DNA of 64,000 nucleotides from Lepidurus packardi (taxonomy: Eukaryota; Arthropoda; Branchiopoda; Notostraca; Triopsidae). Location: the NCBI GenBank assembly GCA_023053545.1, contig JAKZAN010000058.1, positions 213,440-277,439 of the forward strand. The letters are read 5' to 3'. Position numbers and translations under genes: made by a program. Below the pieces are notes generated by a model that worked only from the letters and a program-made list of their open reading frames with translations, searched no databases and was not told where the DNA came from. This document shows, one piece after another, positions 1-12,600 of the stretch; the first letter of the stretch is position 1; every line of letters starts with the position of its first letter.

Positions 1-34
1 GGACTGAATTAATTCCTTTCGGACTGAATTAATT

Positions 35-120
35 CATTACCGACATAATTAAATCCTTACAGACTGAAATTATTCCTTATGGACTTAACTAATTCCGTAA
101 GGAATGAATTAATTAATTAC
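35..120 (+). repeat. Element P, first of 14 copies (CpG-transition HOR element)
   Basis: P is an 86-bp run of variant monomers: CATTACCGACATAATT, then a monomer with CpA (TTACAGACTG), one with TpG (TTATGGACTT), then TCCGTAAGGAATG and a long AATTAATTAATTAC. Copies begin at 35, 1,010, 1,190, 4,162, 6,267, 8,542, 11,392, 12,749, 13,566, 13,746, 13,926, 14,863, 15,043 and 17,902, almost unchanged. TTACAG and TTATGG are exactly the two products expected from transitions at the canonical TTACGG CpG. None is seen after 17,902; later blocks keep only the last part (CATTATGGACTTAACTAATT, then CCGTAAGG). P therefore marks the left third of the array. Confidence 0.85.
87..120 (+). repeat. CCGTAAGG core-inverted monomer (example)
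   Basis: The spacer core CCTTACGG is replaced by its reverse complement CCGTAAGG, within ATTCCGTAAGGAAT, followed by GAATTAATTAATTAC. ATTCC and GGAAT can pair around a GTAA loop. Because CCTTACGG is already an imperfect palindrome, the change amounts to two substitutions, so inversion and point mutation cannot be told apart here. The element occurs in P and, independently of P, through blocks A to E and H, for example near 2,388, 15,502, 26,806 and 41,856. Confidence 0.8.
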
Positions 121-254
121 GGACTGAAATAATTCCTTACGGACTGAATTAATTCCTTACGGACCTAATTAATTCCTTACGGACTGAATTAATTCCTTAC
201 GGACTGAATTAATTCCTTACGGACTGAATTATTTCCTTACGGACTGAATTAATT

Positions 255-277
255 CTTTAGGATTGATTGAATTCCTT
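255..277 (+). repeat. 19-bp monomer with EcoRI core (example of a frequent element)
   Basis: TTCTTTAGGATTG followed by ATTGAATTCC replaces a canonical monomer and its flank. Aligned to TTCCTTACGGACTG plus AATTAATTCC it has lost the C of ACGG, so it is 19 bp and without CpG, and it gains GAATTC. It is followed by CTTTCTTAC, CATTCTTAC or CCTTATTAC instead of CTTACGG. It occurs throughout the window, of the order of a hundred times (not counted exactly), and each copy moves the 20-bp register back by one base. It usually opens an HOR unit. Confidence 0.9.
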
Positions 278-1009
278 TCTTACCGAATTAATTCCTTACG
301 GACTGAATTAATTCCTTACGGACTGAATTAATTCCTTACGGACTGAATTAATTCCTTACGGACTGAATTATTTCCTTACGGACTGAATTAATTCTTTAGG
401 ATTGATTGAATTCCTTTCTTACCGAATTAATTCCTTACGGACTGAATTAATTCCTTACGGACTGAATTAATTCCTTACGGACTTAATTAATTAAGTAAGG
501 AATGAATTAATTAATTACGGACTGAAATAAATCCTTACGGACTGAATAATTCCTTACGGACTTCATTAATTCCGTTCGGACTTAATTAATTCATTACGGA
601 CTTAATTAATTCCTTACTGACTTAATTAATTCCTTACGGTCTGAATTAATTCCGTACGTATTTTATTAACTACTTACGGACTGAATTAATTTCTTACGGA
701 CTTAATTAATTCCTTACGGACTGAATTAATTCCTTACGGACTGAATTAATTCCTTACGGACTGAATTAATTCCTTACGGACTGAATTATTTCCTTACGTA
801 CTGAATTAATTCTTTAGGATTGATTGAATTCCTTTCTTACCGAATTAATTCCTTACGGACTGAATTAATTCCTTACGGACTGAATTAATTCCTTACGGAC
901 TGAATTTATTCCTTACGGACTTAATTATTTCCTTACGGACTGAATTAATTCTTTAGGATTGATTGAATTCCTTTCTTACTGAATTAATTCCTTACGGACT
1001 GAATTAATT

Positions 1010-1369
1010 CATTACCGACATAATTAAATCCTTACAGACTGAAATTATTCCTTATGGACTTAACTAATTCCGTAAGGAATGAATTAATTAATTACGGACT
1101 GAAATAATTCCTTACGGACTGAATTAATTCCTTACGGACTGAATTAATTCCTTACGGACTGAATTAATTCCTTACGGACTGAATTAATTCATTACCGACA
1201 TAATTAAATCCTTACAGACTGAAATTATTCCTTATGGACTTAACTAATTCCGTAAGGAATGAATTAATTAATTGCGGACTGAAATAATTCCTTACGGACT
1301 GAATTAATTCCTTACGGACTGAATTAATTCCTTACGGACTGAATTAATTCCTTACGGACTTAATTAAGT
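1010..1369 (+). repeat. 180-bp HOR unit carrying P, two tandem copies
   Basis: Element P begins at 1,010 and again at 1,190. The 180-bp unit is P plus canonical and GAAATAATTCC monomers, nine monomers in all. One base differs early in the second copy (AATTAATTGCGG near 1,272 against AATTAATTACGG). After 1,369 the array moves into the TTAATTAAGTCC / CGTACTTAATT series. The same 180-bp spacing of P recurs at 13,566-13,926 and at 14,863-15,043. Confidence 0.8.
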
Positions 1370-2639
1370 CCTTACGTACTTAATTAATTCCTTACGGTCT
1401 GAATTAATTCCGTACGGATTTTATTAACTACTTACGGACTGAAATAATTCCTTACGGACTTAATTAATTCCTTACGGACTGAATTAATTCCTTACGGACT
1501 GAATTAATTCCTTACGGACTGAATTATTTCCTTACGGACTGAATTAATTCTTTAGGATTGATTGAATTCCTTTCTTACCGAATTAATTCCTTACGGACTG
1601 AATTAATTCCTTACGGACTGAATTAATTCCTTACGGACTGAAATAATTCCTTACTGACTGAATTAATTCCTTACGGACTGAATTAATTCCTTACGGACTG
1701 AATTAATTCCTTACGGACTGAATTAATTCCTTACGGACTTAATTAATTCCTTACGTACTTAATTAATTCCTTACGGTCTGAATTAATTCCGTACGGATTT
1801 TATTAACTACTTACGGACTGAATTAATTCCTTACGGACTTAATTAATTCCTTACGGACTTAATTAATTCCTTACGGACTGAATTAATTCCTTACGGACTG
1901 AATTAATTCCTTACGGACTGAATTATTTCCTTACGGAATGAATTAATTCCTTACGGACTGAATTAATTCCTTACGGACTGAATTAATTCCTTACGGACTG
2001 AATTAATTCCTTACGGACTGAATTAATACCTTACAGACTGAATTAAATCCTTACGGACTGAATTAATTCCTTACGGACTGAATTAATTCCTTACGGACTA
2101 AAATAATTCCTTACTGACTGAATTAATTCCTTACGGACTGAATTAATTCCTTACGGACTGAATTAATTCCTTACGGACTTAATTAATTCCTTACGGACTT
2201 AATTAATTCCTTACGTACTTAATTAATTCCTTACGGACTGAATTAATTCCTTACGGACTGAATTAATTCCTTACGGACTGAATTATTTCCTTACGTACTG
2301 AATTAATTCTTTAGGATTGATTGAATTCCTTTCTTACCGAATTAATTCCTTACGGACTGAATTAATTCCTTACGGACTTAATTAATTCCGTAAGGAATGA
2401 ATTAATTAATTACGGACTGAAATAATTCCTTACGGACTGAATTAATTCCTTACGGACTTCATTAATTCCTTTCGGACTTAATTAATTCATTACGGACTTA
2501 ATTAATTCCTTACGGACTTAATTAATTCCTTACGGACTTAGTTAATTCCTTACGGTCTGAATAAATTCCGTACGGATTTTATTAACTACTTGCGGACTGA
2601 ATTAATTCCTTACGGACTTAATTAATTCCTTACGGACTG

Positions 2640-3760
2640 AATTAATTCCTTACGGACTGAATTAATTCCTTACGGACTGAATTAATTCCTTACGGACTGA
2701 ATTATTTCCTTACGGACTGAATTAATTCTTTACGATTGATTGAATTCCTTTCTTACCGAAATAATTCCTTACGGACTGAATTAATTCCTTACGGACTTAA
2801 TTAATTCCGTAAGGAATGAATTATTTAATTACGGACTTAAATAATTCCTTACGGACTGAATTAATTCCTTACGGACTTCATTAATTCCTTTCGGATTTAA
2901 TTAATTCATTACGGACTTAATTAATTCCTTACGGACTTAATTAATTCACTACGGACTGAATTAATACCTTACGGACTGAATTAAATCCTTACGGACAGAA
3001 TTAATTACTTACGGACTGAATTAATTCCTTACGGACTTAATTATTTCCTTACGGACTGAATTAATTCTTAAGGATTGATTGAATTCCTTTCTTACTGAAT
3101 TAATTCCTTACGGACTGAATTAATTCCTTACGGACTTAATTAATTCCGTAAGGAATGAATTAATTAAATACGGACTAAAATAATTCCTTACGGAATGAAT
3201 TAATTCCTTACGGACTGAATTAATTTCATACGGACTGAATTAATTCCTTACGGACTGAATTAATTCCTTACGTATTTAATTAATTCCTTACGGTCTGAAT
3301 TAATTCCGTACGGATTTTATTAATTACTTACGGACTGAATTAAATCCTTACGGACAGAATTAATTACTTACGGACTGAATTAATTCCTTACGGACTGAAT
3401 TATTTCCTTACGGACTGAATTAATTCTTTACGATTGATTGAATTCCTTTCTTACCGAAATAATTCCTTACGGACTGAATTAATTCCTTACGGACTTAATT
3501 AATTCCGTAAGGAATGAATTATTTAATTACGGACTTAAATAATTCCTTACGGACTGAATTAATTCCTTACGGACTTCATTAATTCCTTTCGGATTTAATT
3601 AATTCATTACGGACTTAATTAATTCCTTACGGACTTAATTAATTCACTACGGACTGAATTAATACCTTACGGACTGAATTAAATCCTTACGGACAGAATT
3701 AATTACTTACGGACTGAATTAATTCCTTACGGACTTAATTATTTCCTTACGGACTGAATT
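2640..3760 (+). repeat. 698-bp tandem duplication within A1
   Basis: A variant of the 19-bp monomer reading TTTACGATTGATTG instead of TTTAGGATTG occurs at 2,733 and again at 3,431, exactly 698 bp apart. It is followed in both places by the same series: CCGAAATAATTCC, the CCGTAAGG element, GAATTATTTAATTACGG, TTCATTAATTCCTTTCGG, TTCACTACGG, and ACAGAATTAATTACTTACGG. The first copy ends in TTCTTAAGG, the second in TTCTTTAGG. This is a local tandem duplication of about 35 monomers inside block A1. Edges are good to about one or two monomers. Confidence 0.75.
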
Positions 3761-4659
3761 AATTCTTTAGGATTGATTGAATTCCTTTCTTATAGAACTA
3801 ATTCCTTACGGACTGAATTAATTCCTTACGGACTGAATTAATTCCTTACGGACTGAATTAATTCCATAAGGACTGAATTAATTCCTTACGGACTGAATTA
3901 TTTCCTTACGGACTGAATTAATTCTTTAGGATTGATTGAATTCCTTTCTTACCGAATTAATTCCTTACGGACTGAATTAATTCCTTTCTTACCGAATTAA
4001 TTCCTTACGGACTGAATTAATTCCTTACGGACTGAATTAATTCCTTACGGACTTAATTATTTCCTTACGGACTGAATTAATTCTTTAGGATTGATTGAAT
4101 TCCTTTCTTACTGAATTAATTCCTTACGGACTGAATTAATCCCTTACGGACTGAATTAATTCATTACCGACATAATTAAATCCTTACAGACTGAAATTAT
4201 TCCTTATGGACTTAACTAATTCCGTAAGGAATGAATTAATTAATTACGGACTGAAATAATTCCTTACGGACTGAATTAATTCCTTACGGACAGAATTAAT
4301 TCCTTACGGACTGAATTAATTCCTTACGGACTGAATTAATTCCTTACGGACTGAATTAATTCCTTACGGACTGTATTAATTCCTTTCTTACTGAATTAAT
4401 TCCTTACGGACTGAATTAATTCCTTAATTAATTCCTTACGGACTGAATTAATTTCATACGGACTGAATTAATTCATTACGGACTGAACTTATTCATTACG
4501 GACTGAATTAAATCCTTACGGACAGAATTAAATCCTTACGGACTGAATTAATTCCTTACGGACTGAATTAATTCCTTACGGACTGAATTATTCCTTACGG
4601 ACTGAAATAATTCCTTACGGACTGAATTGATTCCTTACGGAATGAATCAATTCCTTACG

Positions 4660-7600
4660 GACTGAATTAATTCCTTACGGACTGAATTATTTCCTTACGG
4701 ACTGAATTAATTCTTTAGGATTGATTGAATTCCCTTATTACTTAATTAATTCCTTACGGACTGAACTATTTCCTTACGGACTGAATTAATTCTTTAGGAT
4801 TGATTGAATTCCATTCTTACTGAAATAATTCCTTACGGACTGAATTAATTCCTTACGGACTGAATTAATTCCTTACGGACTGAATTAATTCATTACGGAG
4901 GGAATTAATTCTTTACGGACTTAATTCATTCCTTACGGACTTAATTAATTCCTTACGGACTGAATCAATTCCTTACGGACTGAATTAATTCCTTGCGGAC
5001 TGAATTATTTCCTTACGGACTGAATTAATTCTTTAGGATTGATTGAATTCCCTTATTACTTAATTAATTCCTTACGGACTGAACTATTTCCTTACGGACT
5101 GAATTAATTCTTTAGGATTGATTGAATTCCATTCTTACTGAAATAATTCCTTACGGACTGAATTAATTCCTTACGGACTGAATTAATTCCTTACGGACTG
5201 AACTAATTCATTACGGAGGGAATTAATTCTTTACGGACTTAATTCATTCCTTACGGACTTAATTAATTCCTTACGGTCTGAATTAATTCCTTACGGACTG
5301 AATTAATTCATTATGGACTTAACTAATTCCGTAAGGAATGAATGAATTAATTACGGACTGAAATAATTCCTTACGGACGGAATCAATTCCTTACGGACTG
5401 AATTAATTCCTTACGGACTGAATTAATTCCTTACGGACTGAATTAATTCCTTACGGACTTAATTAATTCCGTAAGGAATGAATTAATTAATTACGGACTG
5501 AAATAATTCCTTACGGACTGAATTAATTCCTTTCGGACTTAATTAATTCCTTACGGACTTAATTAATTCCTTACGGACTTAATTAATTCCTTACGGACTT
5601 AATTAATTCCTTACGTACTTAATTAATTCCTTACGGTCTGAATAAATTCCGTACGGATTTTATTAACTACTTACGGACTGAATTAATTCTTTAGGATTGA
5701 TTGAATTCCTTTCTTACCGAATTAATTCCTTACGGACTGAATTAATTCCTTACGGACTGAATTAATTCCTTACGGACTGAATTAATTCCTTACGGACTGA
5801 ATTAATAACTTACGGACTGAATTAAATCCTTACGGACTGAATTAATTCCTTACGGACTGAATTAATTCCTTACGGACTGAAATAATTCCTTACTGACTGA
5901 ATTAAATCCTTACGGACTGAATTAATTCCTTACGGACTGAATTAATTCCTTACGGACTTAAATAATTCCTTACGGACTTAATTAATTCCTTACGTACTTA
6001 ATTAATTCCTTACGGTCTGAATTAATTCCGTACGGATTTTATTAACTACTTACGGACTGAATTAATTCCTTACGGACTGAATTAATTCCTTACGGACTGA
6101 ATTAATTCCTTACGGACTGAATTATTTCCTTACGGACTGAATTAATTCTTTAGGATTGATTGAATTCCTTTCTTACCGAATTAATTCCTTACGGACTGAA
6201 TTAATTCCTTACGGACTGAATTAATTCCTTACGGACTGAATTAATTCCTTACGGACTTAATTAATTCATTACCGACATAATTAAATCCTTACAGACTGAA
6301 ATTATTCCTTATGGACTTAACTAATTCCGTAAGGAATGAATTAATTAATTACGGACTGAAATAATTCCTTACGGACTGAATTAATTCCTTACGGACTTAA
6401 TTAATTCCTTACGGACTGAATTAATTCCTTACGGACTGAATTAATTCCTTACGGACTGAATTATTTCCTTACGGACTGAATTAATTCTTTAGGATTGATT
6501 GAATTCCTTTCTTACCGAATTAATTCCTTACGGACTGAATTAATTCCTTACGGACTGAATTAATTCCTTACGGACTTAATTAATTCCGTAAGGAATGAAT
6601 TAATTAATTACGGACTGAAATAATTCCTTACGGACTGAAATAATTCCTTACGGACTGAATTAATTCCTTACGGACTTCATTAATTCCTTTCGGACTTAAT
6701 TAATTCATTACGGACTTAATTAATTCCTTACGGACTTAATTAATTCTTTACGTACTTAATTTATTCCTTACGGTCTGAATAAATTCCGTACGGATTTTAT
6801 TAACTACTTACGGACTGAATTAATTCCTTACGGACTGAATTAATTCCTTACGGACTGAATTAATTCCTTACGGACTGAAATAATACCTTACGGACTGAAT
6901 TAAATCCTTACGGACTGAATTAATTCCTTACGGACTGAATTAATTCCTTACGGACTGAAATAATTCCTTACTGACTGAATTAATTCCTTACGGACTGAAT
7001 TAATTCCTTACGGACTGAATTAATTCCTTACGGACTGAATTAATTCCTTACGGACTGAATTAATACCTTACGGACTGAATTAAATCCTTACGGACTGAAT
7101 TAATTCCTTACGGACTGAATTAATTCCTTACGGACTGAAATAATTCCTTACTGACTGAATTAATTCCTTACGGACTGAATTAATTCCTTACGGACTGAAT
7201 TAATTCCTTACGGACTTAATTAATTCCTTACGGACTTGATTAATTCCTAACGTACTTAATTAATTCCTTACGGTCTGAATTAATTCCGTACGGATTTTAT
7301 TAACTACTTACGGACTGAATTAATTCCTTACGGACTTAATTAATTCCTTACGGACTGAATTAATTCCTTACGGACTGAATTAGTTCCTTACGGACTGAAT
7401 TATTTCCTTACGGACTGAATTAATTCTTTAGGATTGATTGAATTCCTTTCTTACCGAATTAATTCCTTACGGACTGAATTAATTCCTTACGGACTGAATT
7501 AATTCCTTACGGACTGAATTAATTCCTTACGGACTTAATTATTTCCTTACGGACTGAATTAATTCTTTAGGATTGATTGAATTCCTTTCTTACCGAATTA

Positions 7601-9685
7601 ATTCCTTACGGACTGAATTAATTCCTTACGGACTGAATTAATTCCTTACGGACTTAATTAATTCCGTAAGGAATGAATTAATTAATTACGGACTGAAATA
7701 ATTCCTTACGGACTGAAATAATTCCTTACGGACTGAATTAATTCCTTACGGACTTCATTAATTCCTTTCGGACTTAATTAATTCATTACGGACTTAATTA
7801 ATTCCTTACGGACTTAATTAATTCTTTACGTACTTAATTTATTCCTTACGGTCTGAATAAATTCCGTACGGATTTTATTAACTACTTACGGACTGAATTA
7901 ATTCCTTACGGACTGAATTAATTCCTTACGGACTGAATTAATTCCTTACGGACTGAAATAATACCTTACGGACTGAATTAAATCCTTACGGACTGAATTA
8001 ATTCCTTACGGACTGAATTAATTCCTTACGGACTGAAATAATTCCTTACTGACTGAATTAATTCCTTACGGACTGAATTAATTCCTTACGGACTGAATTA
8101 ATTATTTACGGACTTAATTAATTCCTTACGGACTTGATTATATCCTAACGTACTTAATTAATTCCTTACGGTCTGAATTAATTCCGTACGGATTTTATTA
8201 ACTACTTACGGACTGAATTAATTCCTTACGGACTTAATTAATTCCTTACGGACTGAATTAATTCCTTACGGACTGAATTAGTTCCTTACGGACTGAATTA
8301 TTTCCTTACGGACTGAATTAATTCTTTAGGATTGATTGAATTCCTTTCTTACCGAATTAATTCCTTACGGACTGAATTAATTCCTTACGGACTGAATTAA
8401 TTCCTTACGGACTGAATTAATTCCTTACGGACTTAATTATTTCCTTACGGACTGAATTAATTCTTTAGGATTGATTGAATTCCTTTCTTACTGAATTAAT
8501 TCCTTACGGACTGAATTAATTCCTTTCGGACTGAATTAATTCATTACCGACATAATTAAATCCTTACAGACTGAAATTATTCCTTATGGACTTAACTAAT
8601 TCCGTAAGGAATGAATTAATTAATTACGGACTGAAATAATTCCTTACGGACTGAATTAATTCCTTACGGACTTTATTAATTCCTTACGGACTGAATTAAT
8701 TCCTTACGGACTGAATTAATTCCTTACGGACTGAATTATTTCCTTACGGACTGAATTAATTCTTTAGGATTGATTGAATTCCTTTCTTACCGAATTAATT
8801 CCTTACGGACTGAATTAATTCCTTACGGACTGAATTAATTCCTTACGGACTGAATTAATTCCTTACGGACTTAATTAATTAAGTAAGGAATGAATTAATT
8901 AATTACGGACTGAAATAAATCCTTACGGACTGAATTAATTCCTTACGGACTTCATTAATTCCGTTCGGACTTAATTAATTCATTACGGACTTAATTAATT
9001 CCTTACGGACTTAATTAATTCCTTACGGTCTGAATTAATTCCGTACGTATTTTATTAACTACTTACGGACTGAATTAATTCCTTACGGACTTAATTAATT
9101 CCTTACGGACTGAATTAATTCCTTACGGACTGAATTAATTCCTTACGGACTGAATTAATTCCTTACGGACTGAATTATTTCCTTACGGACTGAATTAATT
9201 CTTTAGGATTGATTGAATTCCCTTATTACTTAATTAATTCCTTACGGACTGAACTATTTCCTTACGGACTGAATTAATTCTTTAGGATTGATTGAATTCC
9301 ATTCTTACTGAAATAATTCCTTACGGACTGAATTAATTCCTTACGGACTGAATTAATTCCTTACGGACTGAATTAATTCCTTACGGACTTAATTAATTAA
9401 GTAAGGAATGAATTAATTAATTACGGACTGAAATAAATCCTTACGGACTGAATTAATTCCTTACGGACTTCATTAATTCCGTTCGGACTTAATTAATTCA
9501 TTACGGACTTAATTAATTCCTTACGGACTTAATTAATTCCTTACGGTCTGAATTAATTCCGTACGTATTTTATTAACTACTTACGGACTGAATTAATTCC
9601 TTACGGACTTAATTAATTCCTTACGGACTGAATTAATTCCTTACGGACTGAATTAATTCCTTACGGACTGAATTAATTCCTTACG
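4660..9685 (+). repeat. Super-repeat block B1 (about 5.0 kb)
   Basis: No gene is present. The block opens with paired 19-bp monomers followed by TCCCTTATTACTTAATT and CCATTCTTACTGAAAT, then GGAGGGAATTAATTC, and a private CCTTGCGG at 4,995. The same series begins again at 9,686: CCTTGCGG recurs at 10,021 and GGACGGAATCAATT at 5,375 recurs at 10,401, both 5,026 bp away. The match runs to about 6,255. Farther on, ACTTGATTAATTCCTAACG at 7,231 recurs at 12,336, 5,105 bp away. B1 carries an extra segment of about 0.9 kb (near 7,440-8,340) that is a duplicate of its own 6,540-7,440 region and is missing from B2. Confidence 0.8.
6540..8340 (+). repeat. Local duplication inside B1 (0.9-1.1 kb)
   Basis: CGTACTTAATTTATTCC at 6,751 recurs at 7,829 (1,078 bp away), and CGGACTTGATTA at 7,231 recurs at 8,129 (898 bp away). 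The 180-bp difference is one extra nine-monomer unit in the first copy, visible as the two successive series with AATACC then AAATCC near 6,871 and 7,051. The homologous part of B2 (11,640-12,540) has only one copy, including the extra 180-bp unit. The duplication is therefore private to B1, or one copy was lost from B2. Confidence 0.78.
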
Positions 9686-12600
9686 GACTGAATTAATTCC
9701 TTACGGACTGAATTATTTCCTTACGGACTGAATTAATTCTTTAGGATTGATTGAATTCCCTTATTACTTAATTAATTCCTTACGGACTGAACTATTTCCT
9801 TACGGACTGAATTAATTCTTTAGGATTGATTGAATTCCATTCTTACTGAAATAATTCCTTACGGACTGAATTAATTCCTTACGGACTGAATTAATTCCTT
9901 ACGGACTGAATTAATTCATTACGGAGGGAATTAATTCTTTACGGACTTAATTCATTCCTTACGGACTTAATTAATTCCTTACGGACTGAATCAATTCCTT
10001 ACGGACTGAATTAATTCCTTGCGGACTGAATTATTTCCTTACGGACTGAATTAATTCTTTAGGATTGATTGAATTCCCTTATTACTTAATTAATTCCTTA
10101 CGGACTGAACTATTTCCTTACGGACTGAATTAATTCTTTAGGATTGATTGAATTCCATTCTTACTGAAATAATTCCTTACGGACTGAATTAATTCCTTAC
10201 GGACTGAATTAATTCCTTACGGACTGAACTAATTCATTACGGAGGGAATTAATTCTTTACGGACTTAATTCATTCCTTACGGACTTAATTAATTCTTTAC
10301 GGTCTGAATTAATTCCTTACGGACTGAATTAATTCATTATGGACTTAACTAATTCCGTAAGGAATGAATGAATTAATTACGGACTGAAATAATTCCTTAC
10401 GGACGGAATCAATTCCTTACGGACTGAATTAATTCCTTACGGACTGAATTAATTCCTTACGGACTGAATTAATTCCTTACGGACTTAATTAATTCCGTAA
10501 GGAATGAATTAATTAATTACGGACTGAAATAATTCCTTACGGACTGAATTAATTCCTTTCGGACTTAATTAATTCCTTACGGACTTAATTAATTCCTTAC
10601 GGACTTAATTAATTCCTTACGGACTTAATTAATTCCTTACGTACTTAATTAATTCTTTACGGTCTGAATAAATTCCGTACGGATTTTATTAACTACTTAC
10701 GGACTGAATTAATTCTTTAGGATTGATTGAATTCCTTTCTTACCGAATTAATTCCTTACGGACTGAATTAATTCCTTACGGACTGAATTAATTCCTTACG
10801 GACTGAATTAATTCCTTACGGACTGAATTAATAACTTACGGACTGAATTAAATCCTTACGGACTGAATTAATTCCTTACGGACTGAATTAATTCCTTACG
10901 GACTGAAATAATTCCTTACTGACTGAATTAAATCCTTACGGACTGAATTAATTCCTTACGGACTGAATTAATTCCTTACGGACTTAAATAATTCCTTACG
11001 GACTTAATTAATTCCTTACGTACTTAATTAATTCCTTACGGTCTGAATTAATTCCGTACGGATTTTATTAACTACTTACGGACTGAATTAATTCCTTACG
11101 GACTGAATTAATTCCTTACGGACTGAATTAATTCCTTACGGACTAAATTATTTCCTTACGGACTGAATTAATTCTTTAGGATTGATTGAATTCCTTTCTT
11201 ACCGAATTAATTCCTTACGGACTGAATTAATTCCTTACGGACTGAATTAATTCCTTACGGACTGAATTAATTCCTTACGGACTTAATTATTTCCTTACGG
11301 ACTGAATTAATTCTTTAGGATTTATTGGATTTCTTTCTTACTGAATTAATTCCTTACGGACTGAATTAATTCCTTTCGGACTGAATTAATTCATTACCGA
11401 CATAATTAAATCCTTACAGACTGAAATTATTCCTTATGGACTTAACTAATTCCGTAAGGAATGAATTAATTAATTACGGACTGAAATAATTCCTTACGGA
11501 CTGAATTAATTCCTTACGGACTTAATTAATTCCTTACGGACTGAATTAATTCCTTACGGACTGAATTAATTCCTTACGGACTGAATTATTTCCTTACGGA
11601 CTGAATTAATTCTTTAGGATTGATTGAATTCCTTTCTTACCGAATTAATTCCTTACGGACTGAATTAATTCCTTACGGACTTAATTAATTCCGTAAGGAA
11701 TGAATTAATTAATTACGGACTGAAATAATTCCTTACGGACTGAAATAATTCCTTACGGACTGAATTAATTCCTTACGGACTTCATTAATTCCTTTCGGAC
11801 TTAATTAATTCATTACGGACTTAATTAATTCCTTACGGACTTAATTAATTCTTTACGTACTTAATTTATTCCTTACGGTCTGAATAAATTCCGTACGGAT
11901 TTTATTAACTACTTACGGACTGAATTAATTCCTTACGGACTGAATTAATTCCTTACGGACTGAATTAATTCCTTACGGACTGAAATAATACCTTACGGAC
12001 TGAATTAAATCCTTACGGACTGAATTAATTCCTTACGGACTGAATTAATTCCTTACGGACTGAAATAATTCCTTACTGACTGAATTAATTCCTTACGGAC
12101 TGAATTAATTCCTTACGGACTGAATTAATTCCTTACGGACTGAATTAATTCCTTACGGACTGAATTAATACCTTACGGACTGAATTAAATCCTTACGGAC
12201 TGAATTAATTCCTTACGGACTGAATTAATTCCTTACGGACTGAAATAATTCCTTACTGACTGAATTAATTCCTTACGGACTGAATTAATTCCTTACGGAC
12301 TGAATTAATTCCTTACGGACTTAATTAATTCCTTACGGACTTGATTAATTCCTAACGTACTTAATTAATTCCTTACGGTCTGAATTAATTCCGTACGGAT
12401 TTTATTAACTACTTACGGACTGAATTAATTCCTTACGGACTTAATTAATTCCTTACGGACTGAATTAATTCCTTACGGGCTGAATTAGTTCCTTACGGAC
12501 TGAATTATTTCCTTACGGACTGAATTAATTCTTTAGGATTGATTGAATTCCTTTCTTACCGAATTAATTCCTTACGGACTGAATTAATTCCTTACGGACT

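Larger units (their letters stand above)
1..4659 (+). repeat. Array block A1 (left HOR domain)
   Basis: This stretch has no gene. It contains canonical runs interrupted by the 19-bp GGATTGATTG monomer, element P (starting 35, 1,010, 1,190 and 4,162), the TTAAGTAAGG variant (491) and the pair TCCGTACGGATT / TTATTAACTACTTACGG. Private variants tie it to a second copy farther right: AACTACTTGCGG at 2,588 recurs at 15,702, and TTCTTATAGAACTAATTCC near 3,789 recurs 13,740 bp later. The offset changes between landmarks (13,114 to 13,740), so the copies differ by blocks gained or lost. The left edge is the window edge, not an array edge; the right edge is placed where similarity to 9,686 begins. Confidence 0.8.

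Noticed and set aside
241-300. Insect-type telomeric repeat TTAGG in CTTTAGGATTG
   Set aside because: TTAGG occurs once per 19-bp monomer and is never in tandem, so it is a chance part of the satellite variant.
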